Source of the DNA: an uncultured Fibrobacter sp. | GTDB taxonomy: Bacteria; Fibrobacterota; Fibrobacteria; Fibrobacterales; Fibrobacteraceae | Assembly (NCBI RefSeq): GCF_947166265.1 | Contig: NZ_CAMVDO010000022.1 | Span: forward strand, 1-46,817 | Direction: 5' to 3' | Length of the DNA stretch: 46,817 nt | Shown: piece by piece, positions 29,188 to 37,818 of the stretch | How positions within the stretch are numbered: position 1 is the stretch's first letter | Layout of the letters: each line of letters opens with the position of its first letter | Program-made: the position numbers and the translations under genes | Notes under the pieces: model-generated | Database searches by the model: none | What the model was told of the DNA's origin: nothing | The model's input: the letters and a program-made list of their open reading frames with translations, nothing else

Positions 29188-29754
29188 TTATGCATCCTCG
29201 TTTTGGGAACGGAGGTGGTCCTTTTCCTTGAGAATGCGGCCGAGCTGCAAGAGTACATCGTTTTCAACGTTGTCCTGTTCCGATTCCATGCTGGCGTTCA
29301 GGTAGTTGAATGCGATCACATGCGGAATGGCAACCACGAGGCCAATCACCGTCGTAATGAGGGCGAGCTTGATGCCTGTGGCGAATGCGCCTGCGTCTGA
29401 AAGACCCGAAACGGCGATAACGCTGAAGGCGTTGAAAATGCCGAACACCGTACCCAAAAGGCCGAGCAGCGGAGAAATGCTCGCGATGTTTTCAATCGTA
29501 GTCATGCCTTTTTGCAGCGGCGAGAAGGCGAGCGCGATTTCGGTGCGGATGCTTTCCATGATGATGTGGTGGTCGGTATTGTGGCTCACCACGCGGTGCA
29601 AAATCTTGGATGGAAGGCGCTTGCGGATGCTCCTGTTAAAGAGAATCAGCGAGATGATTTTCCATACGATGATGGAATAGCCGACGAAATTCATCGCCAC
29701 GAGTACGTAGGCGATAACGCCACCCTGTTGGATAAAGTCTAAGATGTAGTTCAT
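29188..29754 (-). CDS. exbB: ExbB/TolQ/MotA-family proton channel
   Basis: The start at 29754 (MNYILDFIQQGG) fits the family N-terminus; 11 upstream in-frame codons derive from a dispersed repeat. The product has 188 residues and three TM segments with the ExbB core (ENIASISPLLGLLGTVFGIFNAF and TTVIGLVVAIPHVIAFNYL). It forms the channel of the TonB energising complex with ExbD. The order tonB-exbB-exbD is clear, with a composite repeat filling the gap to tonB. Confidence 0.95.
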   Translation of the reverse strand: MNYILDFIQQGGVIAYVLVAMNFVGYSIIVWKIISLILFNRSIRKRLPSKILHRVVSHNTDHHIIMESIRTEIALAFSPLQKGMTTIENIASISPLLGLLGTVFGIFNAFSVIAVSGLSDAGAFATGIKLALITTVIGLVVAIPHVIAFNYLNASMESEQDNVENDVLLQLGRILKEKDHLRSQNEDA

Positions 29755-29772
29755 GTTTATTTCTTCCTCATT

Positions 29773-29827
29773 GTCATCCTGGAGCAAGGTCCCTGAGCTT
29801 GTCGAAGGGCCGCGCGATAGGATCCAT
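29773..29827. repeat. Composite dispersed repeat, copy 1
   Basis: It begins GTCATCCTGGAG, contains AAGGTCCCTGAGCTTG TCGAAGGGCC (in two parts) and ends GATAGGATCCAT. Almost the same ~55 bp recurs at 45582-45636, with shorter copies at 37729 and 46400. Confidence 0.85.
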
Positions 29828-29834
29828 GTTTTTA

Positions 29835-30581
29835 TTAGTGAAGGTTATACTTGATTGGAATCTCCATTTTCCATGTTTCTTTTCCAAGCACCGCTGGAAT
29901 CGGATCGAACTTTGGCACTGCCTGCACGGCGGCAAGCGCACTTTCGTTCAGCGAAGAATAGGGGCATGGCTTTGATACGGTTGCTCCGCTGATGCTTCCG
30001 TCCTTTGCGACGGTGAACTGCACACGCACGGTGCCTTCTTGTTTTAGGCGGCGGGCCGTTGCGGGGTAGTCCTTCTGCTTTTCGAACGCCTTGGAAAGCC
30101 CGATAAGGTAGGCCTTCGTCACCTTCATCAGCGAATCCTTCGAAGGTTTCGGTGGTGGTGGAGGTGGTGGCGGCGGGGGCGGTGCCACAGGTTCTGCAGG
30201 CGCCTCTACGACGGGTTCCGCGTCCGTAACCACAATCGGTTCCGGCTCTGGCTCCGGTTCGGGTTCCGGCACGGTATCTTGCACGATGTTCGGGATAATC
30301 TTTGCGCGAACCACCTTCTTTACGATTTTCTTGACTTCGGGCGGGGGCGGAGGCGGCTGGAGCAATAGGCGCTCCACGTGAATCACCTCGGCGTCTTCGC
30401 GGGTGGTAACCACCTGCGTTCGCTTCAAGAATCCCCAGGCGTAAAAGCCCACGTGCAACAAAACGGCGATAACAATGCCGATACAAAATACACGCCGCAT
30501 CGTGAACGCGGAATAGGGATTTTTGCAGACCGCTTCTTGGTTTGACTCTAAATCTGCATCTTTTTTAGGAACAGCTTTCAT
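29835..30581 (-). CDS. tonB: TonB energy-transducing protein
   Basis: A 248-residue TonB. A short cytoplasmic part is followed by one TM helix (~31-50, FCIGIVIAVLLHVGFYAWGFL), a proline-rich spacer with PPPPPPEVKK, a PEPEPEPEP block and an 11-Pro run near 136-146, and the C-terminal domain (DYPATARRLKQEGTVRVQFTVAKDG, SSLNESALAAVQAVPKFDP). It transmits ExbBD energy to outer-membrane receptors. The start is a plain ATG after a promoter with a 42-bp element shared with the MMPL operon. No TonB-dependent receptor is in the window. Confidence 0.95.
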   Translation of the reverse strand: MKAVPKKDADLESNQEAVCKNPYSAFTMRRVFCIGIVIAVLLHVGFYAWGFLKRTQVVTTREDAEVIHVERLLLQPPPPPPEVKKIVKKVVRAKIIPNIVQDTVPEPEPEPEPEPIVVTDAEPVVEAPAEPVAPPPPPPPPPPPKPSKDSLMKVTKAYLIGLSKAFEKQKDYPATARRLKQEGTVRVQFTVAKDGSISGATVSKPCPYSSLNESALAAVQAVPKFDPIPAVLGKETWKMEIPIKYNLH

Positions 30582-30608
30582 CGCGCGGCAAATTGAGAAA
30601 ATTCACCG

Positions 30609-30650
30609 CTAAAATTCTACTCCAAATAGATTTGTGAAAATCCGAATGGG
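30609..30650 (-). promoter_or_regulatory. tonB promoter with 20-bp-spaced direct repeats
   Basis: On the minus strand: CCATTCGG, 12 nt, CTATTTGG, then AG-TAGAAT (likely -10) and TTTAG. The same order, spacing and bases occur before the MMPL operon at 37163-37121. The lack of a TTGACA-type -35 and the direct repeats suggest an activator. Confidence 0.65.
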
Positions 30651-30664
30651 CTTAGGATAAGCTA

Positions 30665-30693
30665 TAAAAAAGCGGCCGGTTGAACGGTCGCTT
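30665..30693 (-). terminator. Terminator of the FISUMP lipoprotein gene
   Basis: On the minus strand AAGCGACCG and CGGCCGCTT (one mismatch) flank TTCAAC and are followed by TTTTTATAGC, about 37 nt after the stop at 30730. Confidence 0.75.
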
Positions 30694-30729
30694 TATAGTC
30701 GCTTTAAATTGCGGGATAGAATATGCGGG

Positions 30730-32568
30730 TTAGTCCTTCAAGCAACGGACGCTGTGGTCGGCACCGGGGTCTTCGCCGTATCCGTTCGGCATCGTAGGCA
30801 TTCCCACACGAACATAGCGGAAGTCTACATCATGTGGAGCATCTTCATAGGCATACCAGTCACATTCCTCATTGAAACCGTTATAATCTATGACGACTTG
30901 GACGATTTTTTTGTTTTTGCACTTTTTGTAGAACTCGGCCAATCCTGTGCCAGATTCTTCACCATCGTCCCAGCTGAAGCCCCAATTCGATACCCAGAAT
31001 GTAGGACCGTGGTCGATTCCTATGGGAGTGGAAATCTCGGAGAATCCATAAGTATCGTAATATTCGAAACGCTCATCCTCGTCCCTTTCGGTTTTGGACC
31101 TGAGTAAAATTTGTGCCAGATCCCTACCATCCATTTTGTACAATTCCGAAAGGCTGTCTATGACTCCGGAAGGATCATGCGTCGTGACGAATATGGACAG
31201 CGTATCCCAATCATCTATAGAAGGCAGGTGCCAGCCCTCGGGACATGCCTCTTGGGCGGTCTTCCAGTCGTAAAAACTTCCGTATTTCGAACAATCCTCA
31301 TCGCCGTCTAAACAAATTCGCTCGCCTTTTTCCGCCTCATAGCGCAGGTTTTCTTTCATCCACACCTGGTTTCCGATAGTGATGGTCTTGTATTTTTCCT
31401 TGTCGCGGGAATCTTTCAGCGTTCCGGTATTCTTTTCCACGTCAACGACCCAGCCGGAATCTTCACACTTGTAGTAAGACTGGATTCCTTTAGGCTTCAC
31501 GGACTCATCACGGTTGTAGCTGGTGCAGCCCTTATTCAGGAAAATCCTTTCGAAATTGGTCGCTGCACGGAAAGCCCCGTCGTCGCAAACCCAGTTGCCA
31601 TTATCAACAAGTTCGCCATCCTTGGTGCAATCGCCAAGTTCGAGAGCCTTGTTCCAGAACATTCTCACAAAACGTTCGAAATCCGGAACGGTCTCGCCCC
31701 AGGCTTCCATGTTCTTGCGAATCGAATCCAGGTCGGCCCTTGCGGCCCATTCCGCCATTTCGCCCATCAGTCCCTTGTCATAGAAAACCCCGTTCTCGAG
31801 ATAGCTAGTCAAGCGGGCCATGCGTTCCGTAAATTGACTTTCGCTCAGGTCTCCCAGCACAATGACGCTAAGTGCAAGCAACGCCGCTGCACCGTCACCT
31901 TTACCGAAAATATCAAGATCTTCGGAAGCCTCGATGTCTCCGATGAATCCGAACGAAGCAAGCAATTCGCGGTGTGCTTGACGTTTTGCCGCAATAAAGT
32001 GTGGATTTTCCGAAGGCACGTCTTTATAGATTTTGAGCGAATCTGCCAGGGATGCTGAATCAAGAACCGCCAATACGGAATCGCGGAGAGCCTTTTCCTT
32101 GGCAACGGCTTCGAGAGCCAATTTTGTAACGCGTGCGACTTCCAGATGGGTGAAAATATTGACGTTCGCATTGTCTCGGTCAGAAAGATCCACGAGTGCC
32201 GTCATGACGATAGGACTTTTTGAATTTTCCCCGGTCACTTCGTTGCGGTAGTAGCCGTTTACTTCGACAAGTGCGTATTGCGACGCAAGGTCTACGCTTG
32301 CAATGGAATATTCGCCCTTGTCATTCCGGGTGGTTCCCTTGAAACTGTTGCCCGTCTGCAAAAGCGATACTCCGTCCAGTTCTTGTACGGTAACGGATGC
32401 GCCTGCAATAAACGGTCCCTTTTGCGAGATACCGGAAATGGTCTTGTTGTTGATCGAATGACGCTCGGAACTCGAAGAACTCCCAGAATCGCCACATCCC
32501 ACAAGCGAAAGGAGCGCAGTCAAAATGGTGACTGGTGCAAACTTGGTTTTTGATAACAGGTTGCTCAT
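30730..32568 (-). CDS. FISUMP-domain lipoprotein, 612 aa
   Basis: An exported lipoprotein: the N-terminus ends in LSLVGC with the lipidated Cys at 25, followed by a Ser-rich tether (GDSGSSSSSE). Residues ~45-115 are a beta-sandwich-like carboxypeptidase-regulatory type region (QKGPFIAGASVTVQELDG, GEYSIASVDL). The middle is helical. Residues ~375-612 form the FISUMP domain (IGNQVWMKENLRYE, ACPEGWHLPSIDDW, HSVRCLKD). Surface display is likely. The gene is a single-gene unit with its own terminator. Function is unknown. Confidence 0.88.
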   Translation of the reverse strand: MSNLLSKTKFAPVTILTALLSLVGCGDSGSSSSSERHSINNKTISGISQKGPFIAGASVTVQELDGVSLLQTGNSFKGTTRNDKGEYSIASVDLASQYALVEVNGYYRNEVTGENSKSPIVMTALVDLSDRDNANVNIFTHLEVARVTKLALEAVAKEKALRDSVLAVLDSASLADSLKIYKDVPSENPHFIAAKRQAHRELLASFGFIGDIEASEDLDIFGKGDGAAALLALSVIVLGDLSESQFTERMARLTSYLENGVFYDKGLMGEMAEWAARADLDSIRKNMEAWGETVPDFERFVRMFWNKALELGDCTKDGELVDNGNWVCDDGAFRAATNFERIFLNKGCTSYNRDESVKPKGIQSYYKCEDSGWVVDVEKNTGTLKDSRDKEKYKTITIGNQVWMKENLRYEAEKGERICLDGDEDCSKYGSFYDWKTAQEACPEGWHLPSIDDWDTLSIFVTTHDPSGVIDSLSELYKMDGRDLAQILLRSKTERDEDERFEYYDTYGFSEISTPIGIDHGPTFWVSNWGFSWDDGEESGTGLAEFYKKCKNKKIVQVVIDYNGFNEECDWYAYEDAPHDVDFRYVRVGMPTMPNGYGEDPGADHSVRCLKD

Positions 32569-32650
32569 GAGCCCTCCTGATTTTTAAACGTTTCTAAGAC
32601 TTAAATATACACTAAAAATCTTAGAAAAAACATATTTTTTTCAGGGGCTC

Positions 32651-32678
32651 AAAAAAAATGGAGCTTTTGCGCTCCATT
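32651..32678 (-). terminator. Terminator of the MMPL/LolA-like/barrel operon
   Basis: On the minus strand AATGGAGC-GCAAAA-GCTCCATT is followed by a run of T (32658-32651), about 22 nt after the barrel gene stop. Confidence 0.9.
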
Positions 32679-32700
32679 CTTTTAATTTTAGGCTCCTTTT

Positions 32701-33909
32701 TTAGAAGTAGTACTTCGCTTTCGCCCAGACTTCGCGGTTTTTCTTGTAGCCGGCGAGTTGTCCGCGCTTGCCGCCAAAGTGGTCGTAGCCCAGCGAAATC
32801 ATGACTTGGTCGGTAACGGCATAGTCGCCCGAGGCACGGCCATAGTAGCCGAGGTTATCGATGTCGAACATGCCGTAGAGCGAAAGCTTGAGCGTGTTGT
32901 TCAGCAGTTCCTTTGAAATGCGGAAAGTCATTTCGGAGGAATTCTTTTCAGCTGCCAAATTGTGCGAATAGTCGGCGATGTACTTGTGCAAATACTGCAC
33001 CATGAAAGTCCAGTTGTCGCCGGCGTACCAGTCGATTCCGCCGAGCGCGTTGAACGTGTTCTTGCGGGCGTAATCAAGGCTGCTCTCGTAACCGAGTGCT
33101 TCGCCAAAGTATTCGGCAACTTCTGCTCGCAATACGAATTCTCCGACAGGCATCGACATGTCGCCGCCAATCATCGTCATCGATTCATGAATGCCGTGAA
33201 TGACGACAGAATCCATGCTGACGGGTTCTACGACGGAAACAGGCGACTGGTTATGCGTATGGAGCGCCGAGACAGAGAAATCCAGATTCGAGAGGAAGAA
33301 CGAAACCCGTGTTCCGAAGTCTCCGTTCTTGAATTTGGCATCGGGACCTTCAGGAAAATCGAGACCCGCCTTCTCGGGCAAATCCGGTCGCCACGGGTTG
33401 TCTTCGCCGAGCGGCATCTGAAAATACCGCGGCACAGGCACGTAAACGATTTCAGCATTCACGCGTTCGCCGGGATACTTGATGCGGAAACCCTCAACAG
33501 CCATGCGCATGTCGTCGTAGTCACTCGACATGAATTCGGTGTAATCTACAGGCGAAATCAGGTCGGTAACGCGAAGTCCGTCGGCAACGCCCCACACCAC
33601 AATCTGGCGGCCTGCCTTGAATTCTACGAAGTCATTCTGGTAGTTAAAGTACGCTTCTTGCAACTGCACTCCGGTGCGGTCTTCGAGAATGCTATTGTGC
33701 ACACCGTTCAGGCTTGCAAACAAGTAAGCGTTCTCGTAATCCACGCGGAGTTCCGCACGCAGGCGCGTCCGCGACGTGGTAAAATCGTGCGGATGTTCCG
33801 TCTGCACCGCATGATACGTGTCCACGAACCCGTTGAATTGAAATGGGCTTTCTTGGGCGAAGGCTGCGACAGCGGCCGCCCCAACCACTAACCACCAACC
33901 ACTAGCCAC
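32701..33909 (-). CDS. Predicted outer-membrane beta-barrel protein
   Basis: A 402-residue protein with the GTG start at 33909, 2 nt after the LolA-like stop, and AGAGGA 8 nt upstream. The first ~18 residues (MASGWWLVVGAAAVAAFA) form the signal peptide; it is encoded by a dispersed repeat and lacks a positive charge. The mature part alternates beta strands (FKAGRQIVVWGVADGLRVTD, WTFMVQYLHKYI) and ends in an aromatic residue (KAKYYF), as outer-membrane barrels do. It resembles DUF1302-like porins that occur with MMPL and LolA-like genes. It should be the outer-membrane partner of the operon. Confidence 0.8.
   Translation of the reverse strand: MASGWWLVVGAAAVAAFAQESPFQFNGFVDTYHAVQTEHPHDFTTSRTRLRAELRVDYENAYLFASLNGVHNSILEDRTGVQLQEAYFNYQNDFVEFKAGRQIVVWGVADGLRVTDLISPVDYTEFMSSDYDDMRMAVEGFRIKYPGERVNAEIVYVPVPRYFQMPLGEDNPWRPDLPEKAGLDFPEGPDAKFKNGDFGTRVSFFLSNLDFSVSALHTHNQSPVSVVEPVSMDSVVIHGIHESMTMIGGDMSMPVGEFVLRAEVAEYFGEALGYESSLDYARKNTFNALGGIDWYAGDNWTFMVQYLHKYIADYSHNLAAEKNSSEMTFRISKELLNNTLKLSLYGMFDIDNLGYYGRASGDYAVTDQVMISLGYDHFGGKRGQLAGYKKNREVWAKAKYYF
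33886..33904. repeat. Dispersed repeat, copy 3 (opposite orientation)
   Basis: CACTAACCACCAACCACTA is the exact reverse complement of the 19-bp core at 5581 and 6944. Here it encodes part of the barrel protein's signal peptide (SGWWLVV). Confidence 0.85.
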
Positions 33910-33911
33910 TA

Positions 33912-34694
33912 TTACAGTCCTCTTTCTAATCTCGGGACGGTGAATGTCTTTGCGTCAAGCGGGATGTTGAACTTGATGTCGCCGAATTCAAGGAGCGTCT
34001 TGTGGTTGGTCTGCACGTTTTCCATGCTCATCTTGGCGATAGACCAGAATCCATCTACCTGAACGACGTTTTCGACTTTCAGCGAGCGGTGCAGTTTTCC
34101 GAGCTTGTCGTAGTATTCCACCTTCGCAGCAATCTGGCAGTCCTTGCGAATCCAGGAAATTTTCTTCGAGAAAATTTCGTCGCCCTTTTTCGGCACGGAT
34201 TCCACGACCCAGCAATCGATTCCATCCACCTTTTCTTCGCGGAGGAGCTTGTGGGTGTCTTCGTCGATGTTGCGCTGGCCAACGTCGTCGTAGGTGAAGT
34301 CGGAACCCATGAAGTAATCCGTCTTGGAACTCTTTCCGCTAATGCGGCGCGTCTTTTTCATGGCGGGCAGGTAAAGCCACTTGTCGTCATCCTTGTTGAT
34401 GTCGTCGTAATCGACCGTCAGGAATCCCGTGCCCTTCACGTCGTTGGGGTAGCGGAAGAACATAATCTGCTTGGTATCTTTGTCCACATCCATTGCGAAC
34501 GAGGTAATCTTGCGTTCGCGCTTGGCTCCGCTTTTGTTGATGAGTGTCATCGAAAGCTCGGAACTGCGGGTGTCGCCATCGGGACGATCGTGCACTTTTT
34601 GCACGATGTCGCGACCGGTCAATGTTTCTGCGCTCACCATGGCGCTCAATGCGACAATAATTGTCGCGGCTGTTTTTGCGAATTTCATATTCAT
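33912..34694 (-). CDS. LolA-like outer-membrane lipoprotein-sorting protein
   Basis: A 260-residue periplasmic protein with a signal peptide ([22 protein letters not shown]). It has [52 protein letters not shown] (in two parts) and [18 protein letters not shown], typical of the LolA-like family found beside MMPL exporters. Such proteins are thought to carry lipids or lipoproteins between membranes. It lies 9 nt after the MMPL gene and 2 nt before the barrel gene, which suggests a trans-envelope lipid route. The cargo is unknown. Confidence 0.88.
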   Translation of the reverse strand: MNMKFAKTAATIIVALSAMVSAETLTGRDIVQKVHDRPDGDTRSSELSMTLINKSGAKRERKITSFAMDVDKDTKQIMFFRYPNDVKGTGFLTVDYDDINKDDDKWLYLPAMKKTRRISGKSSKTDYFMGSDFTYDDVGQRNIDEDTHKLLREEKVDGIDCWVVESVPKKGDEIFSKKISWIRKDCQIAAKVEYYDKLGKLHRSLKVENVVQVDGFWSIAKMSMENVQTNHKTLLEFGDIKFNIPLDAKTFTVPRLERGL

Positions 34695-34703
34695 ATTTTT
34701 CTC

Positions 34704-37079
34704 CTATTTTCCAAAAATCTTGAATTTCTTGATTAAAAGCGGTGTCACGAACAGGTCGGCGAGCAATGCCGAGACAAGGCCAACGAACACCACGAAACCG
34801 AAGTTGAACATCTGCGTTGCGGCCGAGGTGGTAAAGCCAGCGAAGGTCGCCACCATGATAATCGTCGTCATCACGAGGGCCGGGCCCGCCGTGCGGAACA
34901 CATTGAGAATCGATTCGCGGTAATCGTGGGTGCGGTCAAATTCCACATGCCCGTGGTTAATGAAGTGAATTGTGTCGTCAACGGAAAGGCCGATAATCAT
35001 CGGGATGAGCGTCGCCGTCATCATGTCAAGCGGAATGTCCGTGAGTCCAAGGTAGCCGCCCACGAAAATGCCCGGCGCAATGTTCGGAATCATGCCGATA
35101 AGGCCCGTGCGAATGCTGCCGAAAACGATCATCAAAAGGACAGCCACGATGACTACAGAAATCAGGAACGACGTCATCTGGCCCACTTCCAGGTACTGCT
35201 GCATGGCGGTGAACTGCGGCAAGTTGCCCACGGCGGTCACCTTTGCGTCCGGGTAAAGCTTGCGTGCGAAATTCTGCAAGTCCTCGATTTCCTTCTGGAG
35301 TTCGTTGGAGTTGTAACTTGAAATTTCAATCATCAAGCGGAGTTTCCTGTAATCGTAATCCATCCAGTAGCTTGCTTCGCTGCCGCCCGCGTTTTCGTAG
35401 AGCAAAAGCAACTGAGCGACTTCTTCTTCCGTTTCGGGAATGGCGTATTTTTCCTGACGGTTTTCGTTCAGCGTGCGGTCCAAATCCTTGACGATGTCAA
35501 GAATCGAGGTGGAACGCTTGGTAAGCGGGTAGTTGCCGGCGTGTTCCTGCAACTGGTCCAACTTTTTCAGATTCTCGACTTCCTTGGCCTTGTCATTTGT
35601 ACCAAAGTCAATCACCAAGTCGTAAGAGTAGAAACTTCCGATTTCGGATTCTGCCACGTAGAGCATCTTGTTCACGTATTCGACCTTGCGGCCCATAGTG
35701 CGTTCCACGTCAAAGGCGGGTTCTATCTTGGTGAGCCCGAAAACAGAAATTGCAGTCACGACGGCGAATACGATGGCGATGGGCTTTCCGTGCCCGAGAA
35801 CGAACTTGCCGATAGAATCGAGAATGACTCCCATGCGCGTGTCGCCGCGTTCAAGCACCTTCGCGTTCGGCTTCTTGTCTTTACCGAAACTCAGGAGAAT
35901 CGGCGAAACCGTCAGCGCCACGAGAAGAATGAATGCAATCGCAATCGACGAGAGAATGCCCACGGAGCGAATCGGCTTGAGCATCACCGAAAGGAAACTG
36001 AGCAACGCGACAATCGTGGTAAGGCCCGAGAACAGCACCGACCAGCCTGTTTCACGCATGGCGTAAAGCACCGATTCCTTGCGCTTGCCCGTAAGCATCA
36101 TGTTCTTGCGGAAGAAAGAATTGATGTGAATGTTGTATGCAATCGAGACGGCGAAGGCCAAAATCACGGGCACCATGATGTTGGTCGCATCCATGTAAAG
36201 CCCGAGATAACCCACCAGGCCAAATGTCATGATGACGCCCGCAAAAGTCGTAATCAGCGGAGAGACAATTCCGCGGAGCGAACGCGTCACCAAGAACATC
36301 ACGATGATGGCGCAGAGAATCGTCATGATGAAAATGCGGCCCATTTCTTCGCCGATGTATTTCAATTTCTGGAAACTCAGGTAGGGCATGCCTGTGGCAC
36401 GCGGGTGCAGCGGCGCATACTTTTCCTTCGTGATGATTTCAGTTGTTTCGCGGCCCGTCTGCATGTCGGGCGCTTCTGCCTTCACGCCCTTCGCTTCGCC
36501 TTCGGCCTTCCACACGGAATCTTCGGGGAAGGGGCGCAGTTTGATGTTGATGAAGGCTTGCTTGCGGTCGCTCGAAATCAGCTTCTTCGCCAGTTCCGGC
36601 TTGTCGGCCAGTCGCTTCTCGATTTCGGCAAGTCCCGCTTCGTCTGTCGGGATTTCTTCGGGAACAATCTGCGTGATTTCCATGCCCTCTTCGGTGCCGA
36701 GCATGTATTCCAAATCGACAATCGAAGTTGCCTTGCCGTCGGAATACGAGAGGCTATCGCGCAGTTCGTTGGAAAGTTCGCGCAAAAGCTTCAGGTTGTC
36801 CGGCGTCAAGATGGAATGGTCGCTTTCGACCAGCACGCCCACGAAATAGTCGTTACCGAAAGTTTCCTTGAACTTGTCCGTTTCGACAAGCATCGGGTCG
36901 CCCTCGATAAAGTAGCTGTCCCACGACGCCTCGACGTAGATTTTTTTCATGCCCACGATCGAAACCGCAAGCAAAACGATAAACGCCACCAGCAAAATGG
37001 CTCGGTGGTTGAGCAAGAATTCGCCAAAACGGCCGAATCGCTCGTTGATTCTTTCAATGTTAATCTTTGGAAGGCTCAT
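34704..37079 (-). CDS. MMPL-family RND transporter
   Basis: A 791-residue inner-membrane RND protein with the MMPL layout: an N-terminal TM helix (AILLVAFIVLLAVSIVG), a periplasmic domain, a five-helix bundle (GRIFIMTILCAIIVMFLV ... YNIHINSF), then a repeat of this scheme (helix, periplasmic domain, bundle with GLSVDDTIHFINHGHVEFDR near 730). Relatives export lipids, hopanoids or other hydrophobic compounds. It is the first gene of the operon with the LolA-like and barrel genes, and its promoter shares a regulatory element with tonB. Confidence 0.92.
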   Translation of the reverse strand: MSLPKINIERINERFGRFGEFLLNHRAILLVAFIVLLAVSIVGMKKIYVEASWDSYFIEGDPMLVETDKFKETFGNDYFVGVLVESDHSILTPDNLKLLRELSNELRDSLSYSDGKATSIVDLEYMLGTEEGMEITQIVPEEIPTDEAGLAEIEKRLADKPELAKKLISSDRKQAFINIKLRPFPEDSVWKAEGEAKGVKAEAPDMQTGRETTEIITKEKYAPLHPRATGMPYLSFQKLKYIGEEMGRIFIMTILCAIIVMFLVTRSLRGIVSPLITTFAGVIMTFGLVGYLGLYMDATNIMVPVILAFAVSIAYNIHINSFFRKNMMLTGKRKESVLYAMRETGWSVLFSGLTTIVALLSFLSVMLKPIRSVGILSSIAIAFILLVALTVSPILLSFGKDKKPNAKVLERGDTRMGVILDSIGKFVLGHGKPIAIVFAVVTAISVFGLTKIEPAFDVERTMGRKVEYVNKMLYVAESEIGSFYSYDLVIDFGTNDKAKEVENLKKLDQLQEHAGNYPLTKRSTSILDIVKDLDRTLNENRQEKYAIPETEEEVAQLLLLYENAGGSEASYWMDYDYRKLRLMIEISSYNSNELQKEIEDLQNFARKLYPDAKVTAVGNLPQFTAMQQYLEVGQMTSFLISVVIVAVLLMIVFGSIRTGLIGMIPNIAPGIFVGGYLGLTDIPLDMMTATLIPMIIGLSVDDTIHFINHGHVEFDRTHDYRESILNVFRTAGPALVMTTIIMVATFAGFTTSAATQMFNFGFVVFVGLVSALLADLFVTPLLIKKFKIFGK

Positions 37080-37120
37080 TGTATCCTCTTTTTTTGCGGT
37101 GCAAAAATAGGGAGATGGCC

Positions 37121-37163
37121 CTAAAAATTCTACTCCAAATGGTTTTGCTTAAAACCGAATGGG
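37121..37163 (-). promoter_or_regulatory. MMPL operon promoter with 20-bp-spaced direct repeats
   Basis: On the minus strand: CCATTCGG, 12 nt, CCATTTGG, then AG-TAGAAT and TTTTTAG. About 34 of 42 positions match the tonB element at 30650-30609. It ends about 42 nt before the MMPL start. Confidence 0.65.
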
Positions 37164-37198
37164 TGAAATAGCGGAATGGTTCTTACGGGATTGTCGCT

Positions 37199-37378
37199 AT
37201 GAAATATGCCTATAATGCCGAAAAATTGGTTGAAATTCTGCTGAAGTTTAAGGATGCCTTGAAAAAGATTCCCCACAATGGGGCGACTTGCCTTTTGCAG
37301 AAAATTAGTGTATATTTCGAGAAAACCCTACGCTTCGGCAATGGAAAAGCAAGCTTTTCCGCTGCTCTCTGTTTGTAG
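37199..37378 (+). CDS. Possible small ORF, 59 aa
   Basis: ATG 37199 to TAG 37378 reads MKYAYNAEKLVEILLKFKD and later FEKTLRFGNGKASF. There is no Shine-Dalgarno and no family is recognised. The N-terminal half looks like a normal helix; the C-terminal half is less protein-like. It overlaps the upstream extension of the next gene's frame, so it may be a relic. Confidence 0.3.
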   Translation: MKYAYNAEKLVEILLKFKDALKKIPHNGATCLLQKISVYFEKTLRFGNGKASFSAALCL

Positions 37379-37424
37379 GTTTTTAGCAGAGTATCTCACC
37401 GAAGATATTCAAAAGGAGTTGGAT

Positions 37425-37652
37425 ATGGCTTTCGTTAGCGTAGGACAGAAATACGGGTTCGTTAGCGCCGGCGATGTTTACCGCCAACGTATTGCCGATG
37501 CTCGCGCCGAAGAACGCCAAAAGGCTGAAGAAAAGGCTGAAAAGGCCCGTGACGAGGAACGTGCCGATGCAATCAGCGTGTTGCAGGATATGGGCATGAC
37601 TCCGGAAAAAATCGCCGAGTTCAAAGCCAAACTCGAGGCTCTAAAAAAGTAG
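37425..37652 (+). CDS. Small charged coiled-coil protein, 75 aa
   Basis: The ATG at 37425 (MAFVSVGQKYGF) has a strong AAGGAG ribosome-binding site 7-12 nt upstream. The product has a short N-terminal part, then a highly charged helix (RIADARAEERQKAEEKAEKA and onward) and a final small motif (VLQDMGMTPEKIAEFKAKLEALKK in two parts). The tail resembles the C-termini of Rpn/PD-(D/E)XK-type transposase proteins common in Fibrobacter, so it may be a remnant of one, but the strong start and terminator argue for a real small gene. Confidence 0.6.
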   Translation: MAFVSVGQKYGFVSAGDVYRQRIADARAEERQKAEEKAEKARDEERADAISVLQDMGMTPEKIAEFKAKLEALKK

Positions 37653-37676
37653 CTTAGAGAAGTTTTCAAAAAAAGA

Positions 37677-37711
37677 ACGCCTACGGAAAAGAAAATCCGT
37701 AGGTGTTTTTT
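37677..37711 (+). terminator. Terminator of the 75-aa gene
   Basis: ACGCCTACGGA and TCCGTAGGTGT (one G-U pair) flank AAAGAAAA and are followed by TTTTTT, 25 nt after the stop. Confidence 0.9.
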
Positions 37712-37721
37712 ATGGGCGTTC

Positions 37722-37759
37722 CCCGGCTAAGGTCCCTGAGCTTGTCGAAGGGCGCCGGG
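37722..37759. repeat. Dispersed repeat inside an inverted repeat, copy 2
   Basis: CCCGGC (37722-37727) and GCCGGG (37754-37759) enclose AAGGTCCCTGAGCTTG-TCGAAGGG. This is the inner unit of the composite repeat at 29773 and 45582. Confidence 0.8.
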
Positions 37760-37818
37760 TCGGGTGCTCAAGTTTAATGTGTACGGCTGTTTATGAAGGG
37801 TGCTTTAGGCTGGTGCTG

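Noticed and set aside
33907-33933. ATT start codon giving the barrel protein a charged signal-peptide N-region
   Set aside because: GTG at 33909 has an AGAGGA site at good spacing. ATT starts are very rare, and the codons overlap the LolA-like gene end.
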